The notes below the pieces were generated by a model, which was not told where the DNA came from, searched no databases, and worked only from the letters and a program-made list of their open reading frames with translations. Shown piece after piece: positions 13,606-25,670 of a DNA stretch of 64,000 nt (position 1 is the stretch's first letter; each line of letters begins with the position of its first letter). The translations under genes and the position numbers were made by a program. The stretch lies in contig NC_085092.1 in the NCBI RefSeq assembly GCF_963422355.1, positions 408,501-472,500 on the forward strand, read 5' to 3'. The stretch comes from Corticium candelabrum. Taxonomy: Eukaryota; Porifera; Homoscleromorpha; Homosclerophorida; Plakinidae.

Positions 13606-14245
13606 TGTGGGTTAATATACTTTAATTAACTAGAAGGCTGCCGAAGAAGTTCCCCTTGCCACTCTCTACGGTCCACCAATGCAATATAACGACACATACT
13701 CGATGCAAGGCGGTAAAAAAAGTCAAGCAAACGCATGGAGAATTATTGTACTAATTATGTTTAGATAATAAGAAATAGATGATATTTTGCAATATAATAT
13801 ACATGTACAATTGCAAATAAATTTTCTAATTTTTATTTACTGATGTCATGTAGGAGAGACGTTTACCAATTGGTATACCGAGTCTGGACAATTTTTCTCG
13901 CCCATACTTCAAGGCGGAATGTCGTACAGTGATGGCAATATCACCGTGCCAGTAGACGGTGTTTACTACGTGTACGCTCAGGTCTATTATGCACCCAACA
14001 ATGCAGACACGTGTGGCATCATGTTCAACATTAACGACCACCACTGGTTTGGAGTGAGTGGTCAATCGTACACTGAAAATGTGAAAGGATTTATTACTCA
14101 ATACACTGGCCAGGCAAGGAAGCTTATTGCTGGAGACAAGCTCGTGTTGAAGGCCTCAAATCCATGCCGATTTCTCTTCGCAAGCATTTACAACGTCTTC
14201 GGAGCATTTCTCATTACTGCTGAGCTGGAGAAGACATACACTTGA
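12883..14245 (+). CDS. TNF-superfamily-like ligand
   Basis: Four exons (12883-13005, 13177-13242, 13634-13712, 13854-14245) join in phase to 219 residues. The N-terminus has a hydrophobic segment (residues about 8-26, YGWLSYMSLCLYACFLV) that fits a signal peptide or a type II anchor. A short heptad-like helix follows (VVELRKIVKQLSS). The last exon is a jelly-roll domain: NWYTESGQFF, GMSYSDGNITVPVDGVYYVY, a Cys pair, and a final GAFLITAEL strand. The DG-x-VPxDGxYYVYAQV block and W near the domain start are typical of the TNF homology domain; C1q is the main alternative. TNF ligands trimerise and signal through Death-domain receptors. An AATAAA poly(A) signal is at 14499-14504. Confidence 0.75.
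13546..13610. repeat. (GT)n followed by (CGTG)n microsatellite
   Basis: A compound simple repeat in the third intron-exon interval of the TNF-like gene, about 25 bp upstream of the exon that starts at 13634. Confidence 0.85.
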
Positions 14246-15179
14246 ACTCGAACATTTCACGTTAGAAGTAGAAGTCTATGCAGGGCACTCCACAGCATGC
14301 ACTGAACATTTCTAACTAGATAAAGAGCTGTTGCTTGGCATGTCAAAACTAAGCGCTAGCTGCAGCACTATGAAGGTGATGTCATACTCATATACGCGTG
14401 TGGTGCTTGCTGAATACTAATTGGTATTGCGTACATGCATGGTTGCTGCATGCATCTACACCTGCCATGTGTGTCTCGTGCGATCAGAAATATTAATTAA
14501 TAAATGTTCTTTTATTCATCACTATCTAGAGACCGTACTCTAGGTAGCAATGTTGCAAATCTAATTGATTTCGTGTATTAATTAATTAAACGAAGACAAT
14601 GTGCATGTCTACGACGCAAATTCATTTGAGAAATTGTGCAATCAACCAGATCGAACTGTACCTCATCAATAATTTAAATAATGATTATAATCTAGTGTTC
14701 GTAGCGGCTTGTTAATTGTAACACGGACACGTCCGATTACCCGGGCAGTGCTGTGTCGTGCGGAAATAGTACAGTGTTGCATGAAAGGAATTCGCACCAG
14801 CTATCCGCACCTATAATTATTACTTAATCGCGCGAATAGGAAATCTATATGCATGTACTGACCTATTTAAGTACAGTATTGTATTGTGTTTTTGAATTGA
14901 ATGATTGGTTATTTATTTCGCGATGTTGTCACAATGTGTACAATGTACCATGTGCAATCGAATGTCTGTCTACAAGGCTCGATCTAGATCTAGATATAAT
15001 AGTACTCTGAATCATAACCTACAGTCTTAATTAATGTAGTTCAAAAAATACGGTATGACGGGTATCTGATAATCTGAATTTGCTCGAGCCAGGAAAGGCT
15101 ATGATGGCGGAGAGGGTTTGGTCTGGCTACGCGAGACTTTTAATTAACTAGTTTTACGGCATCCGTTGAGTAACACTAC

Positions 15180-15764
15180 TTTTACGCCTCGCATTGGTGA
15201 GTAACACGTCCAACGAAGTTTTCTGACCGTCTACTGAAACACCGCGTCCTAGCTAGACAATATACGTATTTGTTGAAACGGAAGTAAACATGCAATTACG
15301 TATTTAACTAACCCTGGCAGGTAGTCGTCGTGGTGATCAAGACAATTGAAATGTACAGTAGGTATGCACTCAGTTCCGTTGTAACGACAGTGTTATATTA
15401 TGGTATTTACTCAAATAGAAATTGATATCGGCAAACATTGACTAGCAACGGCTAGATACAGCACAGCGTAGTGTCGTAAAAGATAGTACGGGTACACTTG
15501 TGAATAGTTGACTGTATAGTAGGTGGCATTCAACTCCTGATGGTGTTTCTTGGTTGTCAAGGACACACAATCCGTAGATACACTAGCTACAAGGATGGGG
15601 CGACTGAACTCTGTGAGGCTTTTTCTTCGTCGTTTGGTGATCTGTAGTCGGACACGGACTTGAAGTAGGTCTTATAATGTCGTGGGGAGGAGAAATTTGA
15701 GGTTCGTGTGTACCAGAGTTATAGGACCACCCCTTTTTTGTTACCCGGATTAGAAGCCTTGGCA
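15180..15764 (-). repeat. Dispersed repeat, copy 1 (inverted relative to 44423-45154)
   Basis: The reverse complement of this stretch matches 44433-45150 along most of its length. Shared blocks include the end around GGACGTGTTACTCACCAATG, a central GTTACAACGGAACTGAGTGC segment and the far end with CAAGGCTTCTAATCC. No coding frame runs through it, so it is a non-autonomous element of unknown class. It ends about 60 bp before the start codon of the NB-ARC receptor and may supply its promoter or 5' UTR. Confidence 0.75.
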
Positions 15765-15827
15765 ATTAATTAAGTGCGTGCCACACACATTTTTTCTCCG
15801 GGATAGTTTGCAAAAATCCACGTGATC

Positions 15828-17076
15828 ATGTGGAATAGCGTCAATGACAGTTGTTTGGAGATAGAGCTGGAAAGCGCCGAAACTCTGTGCGACGTAGAGT
15901 CTGTTTGTGAGAAAGTGAGAAAGAGTGAATGCACACTAGCTGAGAAAGAGCAGCAGCTGGAAGATGAACTGAAGCGACTTCGAACAGAAAAACTCAATTT
16001 GTCGTTTGTAAGGAAAAAAGCAGAGACAAAGAGAATTGCCATAAAGGGTTAGTTGCTGTTTAGACCCACACTGTCATTATAATTATGTGATTGAAACTAA
16101 AACTGTTTTAGAATAGCAAGGCTACTAGATGACAGACAGAATACATGTAGATGCAATTCTCACTGTTATCTGTACTGATCGAGGTGTACACTGATGTTAG
16201 ACTTTCTGGCATATGCATGTTATATAAGGAACACATTTTTCCAGATTGTGTTTGGGGTTATTTGATACTTGATTTTATTTAATTAAGTTTACATTACTAC
16301 AGAACGCTTGGCGCATACAGTTTTCTGAAAATTTGTAATTAGAAATTTTGTTTATGTAAACATATTAGCAAACTGTCATTGCACAATGTACCATTGGCTG
16401 CAACTTACGTTTTTGATTAATTAATGAGATAGATTAGTAAGTGTTAGGCATCTTTTTTTTGTAATTTATTCAGCTACAGCTTAGGAATAGTTGGAACTGA
16501 AACATAGTTGAGCTAACTGAGGTTGCTGGTTTTGCAGAGGGATGTAGCAGAGGTTTAAGTTTTAATTTTATTGTACAGTAGTGTCCTAGTGTATTTTGTA
16601 TGAACATTGATGACAACATTTGGAGTCGCACTAAAAATGTAGAAATTTGGGGCCATTGGTTTGGCAAGTTTGTGGAAGAAGACAGTGTTTTTCCTACAAT
16701 TCATTTTTGCATACGTGTACACAAGTTTTGCCTCCCTACGCAAGCCTGTTGTCTGAACCAGATGTGCTTGTGTCACAAGTACAGGTAGATGACTGATTCA
16801 AAGTGATTTTTTATACTTCAAATAAACTATTTTTAGTTGATGCCACATTTACTTGAGATGAAACCCTTGCGTTTCATTCAATGATTGCTTTGGATAAATA
16901 AGATATTAATTATTAAGTATTAGGAATTATACTGCATTTTGTCCTACTGTTTATTTCAGAGAGGTCCCTGTTGCTGTTACATTCCAATCATAGCTCAAAT
17001 TTCTGAATGCAAATTAAACAGCTCGTACTCAAGTTGGGAGTTGCCTAGGAAAAGCCCTGAGAATATAAATAATGCG

Positions 17077-17114
<38 letters not shown>

Positions 17115-20100
17115 ACAGATGTTGATCACTGTAGTCATAAACATGTAGATAACGAAGTACCACTTGTTTCTATGCGAATAACTTGCATTTTAGCTCTCAA
17201 AGGTCTGATTTGTAACCAAACTATTTCTAAAGACCATCTGAAATTACTTGCTGCTGAGCTACAAGACACGAGCAGTCTGCAGTTAGCTATTAAATATATT
17301 GGAAACCGTCAGCTGATCTTGAGCGAATCTATTCAGAGGTTTCTCACCGACATAGAGAGGAAGAAGAGAATGATAGTGGCATTGCCAGTTGTTGATCATC
17401 TTACTGTGAAGTTTGTATCTCAGTTGGCAAAAGGTTTTGTGGATAACATGGATGAACTGGAGATGTTGAAAGGTATAAAGGAAGAACTTATTGGCAGACT
17501 GAAGTCATCAGATTGTCACTCAATGAAACAAGAAAACGCAGTCAAAATGGTTGCGTCTCAAGCAGCATGCAGAGTGGTCAGAGTATTAGATGGGAAGTTG
17601 CTGGGTATGTCGCTAAAATGTTACATGACATGATGTATAAATAGTTGTCATTGCTTATTATGTGTGGGTTAATGTATTTTGTGCAGGATGTGAATCTGTT
17701 TGTGAGCGGCAGCTGTATGACTTAGCAGTTGAAGTATCGAGTGTATGGCGTGAAGTTGCTGTGAGTCTTGGCATGACTGACGAGATGGTCACGTTCATTG
17801 AAAGAGACAGTCATACTGCAAGAGAACAGTCATGGATAATGCTGAAACATTATGTGTCAATGACTCAAAATAGAAATGTTCACGAGGCTGTTTACAGCAA
17901 TCTGCATTCTATAAAGTGTACCAAGAATTTTTCAGAAGCCGAAAGTAAGATATTGCATAATATTTGCCCTGTCCGTATGTTGCATAGCATTTGATGTGCA
18001 CGTTGCTGTGTGTTCTGTTTGCAGGATCTATTTTCCCTTTATTTTTTTACAATGAATCTCGTTTTTGTGGCCGACAAAGAGAATTTGAATTAATGGAGAG
18101 CTGCTTTTGGAACCAACAAGTTACACAAAATCAGACTTGTCGGGTACAGTCTTTTGTGCTGCAGGTAATAAAACCACCGAGAATGGTGTGGATGTTTTTT
18201 GTATTTTATGGTATTTCTATATGACTTATTAGCAAATTGTCATTTAGATTATTGACGGCACTGCTGGTGTTGGCAAAACGGCTTTAGCTGTACAGTATGC
18301 TCTTGCGTATCGCCGTGCGTATTATGATGGTGTGTTTTACTTCAGCGCTGAGTCATTGCCATCTCTTCATGTGTCTCTGAGACAGGTATGTACACACCTT
18401 TTTGCATTCTCTACTTTGTATGTATGTACACACTTCTACACATATTTCGTTCTTGCTGTTGTGTTTGTATAGCAGTCATTGCAAGTCTATTTCTTATATA
18501 TAGACTAGCAAGTGAGACTTTTTTAATATAATACTGATATTGTTTGTAGTGTTTGCATATGTAAGTAATGTTATCAGTTGGATTGTTTATGTTTGTTAGC
18601 TGTCAGTTATGTCCGAGTCATCATCTAATGGAAATTTGTTTGAAGACAATCGATGTTTCCTTAATTATATCACACAGCATTCACAAGTTCTTATCATTTA
18701 TGACAGTGTTTGTGACATTGATCTTCTTCAGCGTGTTCTTCCACTTCCAACAAGCAATGCTCATATTCTAGTAACTACACGAATGACTGATTTCCATTTA
18801 GTAATGAAAGCTGCTCAGAATTTTATTCATTTGGATCCATTACCTGTGGACCATGCTGTGAGTGCTATTTTGTCTTGGTCATCTTGCTTGTTAAAATATC
18901 AAAGCGAAGATGAGGTTCAACGTGCTAGAGAACTTGTCAGTTGTTTGCCCATATCGTCTTTACCACTGAGCATTGTGCATGCAGGAAGACTTGCTCAAAG
19001 TTGTGGCATTAATTTCAGTCAGCTGAAGGAGATACTGGATATGAGCGTAAAAGAATTTAGGTTGATTGTATCAAACATGCACATGCTGTTTGATAGTTTT
19101 CACCTGACTCACTTGAAAGAACAACTGATGAGGCATTTGTCATCTCCTGACCAATTACTACTTGCACAGTTTGAAGACATCAACTTATTGGATATATCGT
19201 CTCATGATAAACTAGTTTTATATGTGATAAAACATCGGCTTTCAGACTCACAGTTGTCTCACATTGTTTTTCAACTCGCATTAAATCAGGTGGCTGAATC
19301 AGAACCCGATGCTATTGAAATGCTCGAGTCTACGTGTCTTATGGGATCAGAAAATGTGCCTGGCAGTATTATTGAACAGATTGTGTTTGGAGACCGTGAA
19401 CACAAAAGTTTTTATTTTAGCAAGGCCGTAGTTATCTTGTCTTCGTTGTCTTTGGCAACAGTTTATGAGTCTAGTGACAAATATTACTTGTCTCTTCACC
19501 CAGCTATTCAATCAGTTCTAATCGAAAGAGTCATACTCTCGGGCATGGAAAGAGTTCATAAAAAGCTCACAGATTTGTCTGAGTGTTTAATGAGTTGTAC
19601 TCAATTGGCATCACAGAGAACTATTAGATTCATGGACAAAAAGCAACAAACTGCGCTAGCAGTTCATCTCTATTGTGTAGCTGGACATATCTTGTCAAAC
19701 CAATGTAATACTCTGCCATGTCGACAGCTGGTGACAGTGGCATGTACAACGGCTCTAGATATGGGACACAATGCAATTTCATTTGATCTCTGCAATCAAC
19801 TGTTGAAGATGGTTGAGCTTACGTCTAGAGGTGATGATGCAAGAAATATCTCAAGTCTTTGGACAGGTACTAAGTGTACACAAGACATATTAGTAAGAAT
19901 ATGTCTGTCAGGCCGATCTGGTGTGTTTTGTTATAAAATTACAGTTGTAACTATATATAGTGTTTTGTTGCATTGTAGCTCTAGTCTTGCTGGGCACATC
20001 TAGTCAGCGCTGTAATGACTTACTTAGTGCTCAAAATTGTTATGAAAGAGCACTCCAATGGATTGAAAGTGTCGGAGATGAACCACTCGATGAACTAGGT

Positions 20101-21930
20101 GGACAAGCGAAGGCTGTATTAGCTGATGAGTACAGCTTTGGTAAGTCTATACATTAACCAATGATTTTTGTTGGACAAAACTATCATTTATATATTGACT
20201 TCTTTAGTTCTTGACGAGCTGGCGAGGTGTTATGGTGCCAATGAGTCTAGTGTTGATCATACAGGAATGTATACTGACCGTACAAGGAACAAGGAACAAG
20301 CTGATGTAGTTAGGACTGCAATTGGTAAGAGGCAGTTGGATGCCTGTTACTATAAAATATACAATATATATATATATATATATATAAATTTATTGTAGAA
20401 ATTTGACTACTGCAACTGCAGTTTTTGTAAGAATTATCTTGTGATATTTGTGGTGCTAGTCAACAGAGCATTGTCTTTGAGTGAAGGATGCTTCAGTGTG
20501 AATGCACCTTAACTTCATTTGTGTTGGTTAGTTCTATAGCTTTCAAGCGTGTATAACAGTTGTCAATTGATCAACAAGCGTTTAGAACTATAGAGTTTTA
20601 GGGATGAGTTAGTAAAACACTGTCCTGGGAAAAATTGGAAGTATGCGTGAATCACAAAAGGTGTGGATGGAGATAGTTGATCGACAGTTGTTTCCCATCA
20701 TGTCATATGGGTGTCATTTGTGGGATTTGGAGAGAACAGATGTGAAGAGGATGATCAATATGGCTCTGAGAAAAGGTGTGGGAAGAGGATTGGGTATGAA
20801 GAGGAATGAATCAATTTGTGACCCCTTTGGAGGTACATTTCAAGAATCAGTGGAAAGAATGAAGAATTTGAAAATAAAGTTTTTACAAAGGGCATTTCAT
20901 TCAATAAATGGCTTAGTAAAAGGACTTCTTTTTCTGGTAGTTGACAAAAAGTTACAGTTAGGAATGTCATAGTAAGGGTTGAAGGGAGGTAGTTTGTCTT
21001 GTGTTGTTACTGTATTTAGCTGTGTGTTGTAGGTGTGTTAGTATGACCCCAGTGGGAACTGCATTACTGTGTGTGATGCAATAGAAATAAATATTATTAT
21101 TATATTAATACAGTTGGATATGTTTCGTAGAACTACATAACATGGGAACTAAATTTCGTCAAGCTGGACAGCTTCAAAAGTCTGTTGAGGCATATGAGCA
21201 ATCTCTTAGTCTTTGTGGTTGTTTGCAAGCAGGTGGTGAACTCAGCGCAGCAAAAGATGTCGGTTCAGCACAGAGTGAGAAGATTGCATGTGTGTATTAA
21301 GTTTATGATTTATGATTAGTTTTTTTTGTAGCTATGATCAGTCTTGCTCTTAGTCTAAGTGAAGCAGGTGAATTTTTTCGTGCAAGGAGTTTGCTAGAAA
21401 ATGCAGCAACTGCTATGAAACGCTTTCTTCCCCATAACCACGCAACAGTTGTCAACAGTAAGTTTGAAATGTTCTTGTTCTATCTATCTGTGTACACTGT
21501 AACCATATCAGGTGGTTGATAAACGTAGAGTCTTGCAACAAGGGAAGCATTTTCGGTGCAGTTATGTACCAATATTACTTGCCATTTACGCAATGTATGT
21601 AATTTTGTCATAAACACACAATTGCAACTAGGATGGCTCTAAAATATAGAAGTATGGTAGTGTCTTTTGGCAACAACATAGACACAATGGTGTGGCGCTA
21701 TTGGATTGTGAGGACATTTGATCCCAAGGAATGTTGACACATCACTACTCGAAGGCAGTCGTTCAGTTCAGACAACCAGAATGGTACAAGAGGTTGTTTA
21801 GTGTCAGAGTGGTTATCAGTGTGTACTAAACTACTTGTAAACGTATTTATGCATACATTGGGTGTCTTGAACAAACTCTCTAATTTTTTATAAGAACCAG
21901 TAGAAGACTACTACACAGGATTTGTCATCT

Positions 21931-21977
<47 letters not shown>

Positions 21978-22466
21978 ACGCGCGTGTGTGTATGTGTGTG
22001 GTGTATATGTTACTCTATGTATTTCGGTAACTTTAATGCCTTTACTTTAGCTGTCTCTTTATATTATTGGTGTTGTGTGGACTGTGGTGATAACAAACAA
22101 GCACTGAAACTGGCAAAAGAGCTGTTGAGTATAAGAATGTCATCACTCTCTTCTGATCATCCTGATATTGCTTGTTGTGAGAATGAATTTCTTATGTGTA
22201 GTCCAGAGATGTAATGTATTTGTGGATAATTGGTTGGTTTTAGCATTGTCGAATGTTGCTGTAATGAATATGAAAGCTGGTGGTAGTCTTGATGAAACGA
22301 TTGCAATATCTAAACAGTGTGTTGGAATCTGGAGGCTTCATTTACCAAAACATGCGAAACAGCTGGCGCTCGGTCAGTGATTTATTGTACAGATAATGAT
22401 GATGATGATAACGATAATGATGGTTGCAGCGTGTGTGTGTGTGTGCATGTGTGTGTGTGCATGTGC

Positions 22467-22542
<76 letters not shown>

Positions 22543-24144
22543 TGTGGTGTAACTGTGTCTAAAATTACGTTGTAGAACTTGTTTGTTCTTAAAACTTGGA
22601 AAGAGACAACCTTATTGTTTCATTTGAAAACAGTTGTAATTATCTTCTTGCACCCATACTAGCAGAGCGGACTGCTGGACATAGTTTAATACTTAGTTCT
22701 TGCGTGTATCAGTAACTTGGCAATATATGTTTGTGAGTCATTTTCATAATTCCTGTTTAAGGTTGCTTTAGGAGGTTAGATTTGCATGCTTCTAGAGCCA
22801 TGGAACCGGTCTGAAGCAATGACTATGTTCAGTTGAGACTTGATTGTGTTACAATTGCAGGATTGCACAACTTGGGATATTTTCAACTTAGAAGGAAGCT
22901 GTATGTCGAGGCATCAATATCTCTTGAAGAATCTGTAAAAATCACACAATCTGTTAGTGGATTAGCAGATGGCTATACTTTTGCTCAAAGCAAGACAAGA
23001 TTTTTCCATTTGTCAGAATGGCAGTATATTTACAAACTGTTGTGGTTAGCTCTAATCTATCTTGGTGACTCACATTCAGGGTGTGGCAATTTGGAATTGG
23101 CGTGTACATGGTACAAGGATGGTTTGAGAGTTCTGAAAAAGATTCATCCACCTGACACCGAGCTGATGAGTACCGGTATTGTGTGTTGTTTGTGGGAACA
23201 GGCATCTGTTTCATAACAATTATTTTGAAGTTCTTATGGAATTGGGCATTTGTACTTACAATATGCATCTCTTTGAAGAATCAGTGCAATACTATGCAAA
23301 GGCACGGGAAGGTTTGCTTCACACTGCTCCACAGTCAGAAACTTTCATTCGAGGTATGTTTCAAGCATTTATAAACGTGAATAAGGAGATGATTGCAAGA
23401 TGAAATTCGAATAGCAATAATGAATTTTGATAGATGCCTAATGTTATGTTGTGTGATTACGATACTTGAAGTAGATTCGGCTTGTGGTTTGGGCAGCATT
23501 TATTCTAAGGCCTTAGAACTGAAGCCTTGAGGTGATATTGGCTAATGTGATCAACTAAATACTTTCAGAGTTTCAAACTGTTACATGTATAATAAATACA
23601 GAAATGTAATCTTCAGTTGTGGTTGATACTTGGTATAAACCATTAAAAGAGTTGAAACAGATCATCCTTATGGGTATACCAAGTGTAGCAAATGCCAATT
23701 AATACTTCTCAAGGTGTGAAAATGTGAGATTTAATTAAAGTCAAGAATGGGTGATTGCTTACTAGGGGGCTCAGGACAGATCCATACTTGCATGAGTACA
23801 GTATGTACAAGGCCAATCAATAGTTGAGTAGATGAGTCAGAAGGCCGGCTGTATGGTACACTATAAGGCTAGATTGCAAGTGACTGCATGTTGTCTAGTG
23901 CTTATTCTTTTGGCAAGAGGCTATTGGACTGTTGGTCAGATGGACAAGGCTGAAGAAGTGCTCACTGAGGCAATAAGTAAATCCAAGCAATTTCTCTCTC
24001 CAGGCCATTCTTTAATTGAGACAGGTGCTATTGATGTACAGTCCAATTTGGTAAAGTCTGTGTTATCAAATATTGTTTATCATTTCAGCTGAGAATCAAT
24101 TGCATTCCGTCTGGCAAGAGAAATTTGGAAATAACAGCATTTAG
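15828..24144 (+). CDS. NLR/APAF1-like receptor: coiled coil, Death domain, NB-ARC ATPase, TPR array
   Basis: Sixteen exons join in phase to 1309 residues: 15828-16047, 17119-17604, 17687-17944, 18025-18164, 18248-18385, 18600-19866, 19979-20140, 20208-20324, 21131-21274, 21332-21457, 22051-22173, 22244-22372, 22861-23175, 23231-23353, 23899-24024, 24089-24144. Order: a charged coiled coil (about residues 20-70); an all-helical region I do not recognise; a Death domain (about 236-320, with SVWREVAVSLGMTDEMV and AREQSWIMLKHY); an NB-ARC/STAND ATPase with P-loop GTAGVGKTALA, Walker B VLIIYDSV and sensor ILVTTRM; a winged-helix-like stretch; then about ten TPR-like helix pairs (QNCYERALQWIES, VEAYEQSLSL, DKAEEVLTEAI). 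Such STAND proteins oligomerise on ligand binding and recruit Death-fold partners. The donor after 22173 (GTTGTG) is weak and exon 13 may hide a short intron, but phase is kept throughout. Poly(A) signal AATAAA at 24329-24334. Confidence 0.85.
17079..17113. repeat. (GT)n microsatellite abutting an NB-ARC receptor exon
   Basis: A GT run that ends in the GCACAG acceptor of exon 2 (exon starts 17119), so the simple repeat occupies the polypyrimidine position of the splice site. Confidence 0.85.
20367..20387. repeat. Short (AT)n microsatellite
   Basis: A short TA tract in an intron of the NB-ARC/TPR gene. Confidence 0.8.
20600..21110 (+). mobile_element. LINE 3' fragment in an intron of the NB-ARC receptor
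   Basis: An open stretch (20643-20972) encodes a segment with FPIMSYGCHLWDLERTD and GLGMKRNESICDPFG. This matches the region downstream of the reverse transcriptase in many LINE ORF2 proteins (a YGC-xW motif then a basic Arg/Lys-Gly stretch). An AATAAATATTATTATTAT-like tail around 21085-21105 fits a LINE end. The piece is 5'-truncated and lies between exons at 20208-20324 and 21131-21274. Confidence 0.55.
21933..21974. repeat. (GT)n microsatellite
   Basis: GT run with a CGCG interruption in an intron of the receptor gene; open frames through it are artefacts. Confidence 0.85.
22432..22540. repeat. (GT)n microsatellite, about 105 bp
   Basis: A long GT tract in an intron of the receptor gene, preceded by a small (GAT)n run near 22396-22420. 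Confidence 0.9.
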
Positions 24145-25049
24145 CATCCACAATCAGAGAGTCATGGTTATGGTGTGGATTATTAACTCATGCATAGTAT
24201 TGTATCTTTGTCATCCTGTTGTGTTGCGTGTCACATCTATGTAGTGACTATTAGAGGAAACTTACAAAATATTAGATTTATTTGACATGGGCTATATGAA
24301 GTAAGACTATAACTGGCAGGTTTACGGTAATAAATTGCACGGCAAGAGAACATCTCTTTATTGTATTTGTCCATCTAGGAGGCTTTTGTGCTTTTATTCT
24401 TTTTGTGACATTATGCACAATGTTAACATCAGAACAACTACCACTTCAGATTATTACGGTCCTCATTGCATTAGATGCAACACCATAGTATACAGATAAC
24501 ATATTTTAAAGTGTATACAATCAGGTACGATGAAAGTGTTAGTGGTTTGTCTGAAGTGATAATTGGTTAGGAACAATAAGTTACAAAGCTTTAGTGTGTC
24601 CCTTGTAATTTGCATATATGATTTTATGAAAATATGTAAATTGACTCTAATAATGTTTCTACAAGAATGTGCTCACAAGCTTGAATGACGAATATTGTTG
24701 ATAGGAAGCGGGTCTAAATTTTTCCATGAGACATCATACGTTGTCAGTCTTGACTTGTCCATTCTGAGGACATCGTGATATGCAAGTAATGACCACTGAC
24801 AAAGTGCTGATGAGACCAAGGGATGCCTCTAGCTATTGAGCATTCAACATATTCTCTAGCGGATGGTTTGTGGCAATCTGTAGGCAAATTGTGAGCCTCC
24901 ATATTGAGAAATCATTGACTAGTAGGTGGAACTACAGCAACAAATGAATTTGCACTGTTTTGCTTTCTTGTGTTGGACATTAAGTTACTTAGTAACTACC
25001 TACACGAATATACATTCACTGAATAGAAATTTTATCAGTCCATTTGTTG
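24145..25049. other. Tail-to-tail intergenic region with two facing poly(A) signals
   Basis: Shared 3' flank of the NB-ARC receptor (+) and the JMJD8-like gene (-). AATAAA at 24329-24334 serves the plus gene. TTTATT at 24357-24362 is an AATAAA on the minus strand. They lie only 22 bp apart, so the two transcripts may overlap. No gene seen. Confidence 0.5.
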
Positions 25050-25609
25050 CTAGCAGTTGCCTGTGTCAAATTCTACAGCCATTCCTACCACTTCATCTAA
25101 ATTGAGTACACTGTGTGTCCAGCCAGCAGGTACAAACAGAAGATCTCCTGGATGCTGTACACAATGCAGCAAGGAGTATTGTGCCTGAAATTGACACATA
25201 CCAGTAAATAATCAGGTGCACTGGAATATTGCATAGCAGTTAACTTTTATCATTTGTACGACATATTGCAACAATATTGGTATCAAGTCAGCACCAGACC
25301 ATGTGGACTAAGTTGCTACTTACATGAAGTGGTTGTGTAAGACTAAGTTGCATGTAGGTGCAGCAATGAAGTTCCTTTTAGTAGAAAGTAATGACTCCTC
25401 ACCTTTTGTTTGTAGTTCTGTAGCCATTCAAATGGATGAACTTTACTGTAGATTGCTTGGCCAGGTGGATATAGAAACCAACTAACAGTCAAAAGATCAA
25501 TAAGCAACAATCGTGTTATGTTAATGTATTGTGCCACCAAAATGACTCAACAATGCACAAGCAACGAAGCTACGAAACTGTGTGCACACATCCTGTTAAT
25601 CTGCCATTG

Positions 25610-25670
<61 letters not shown>

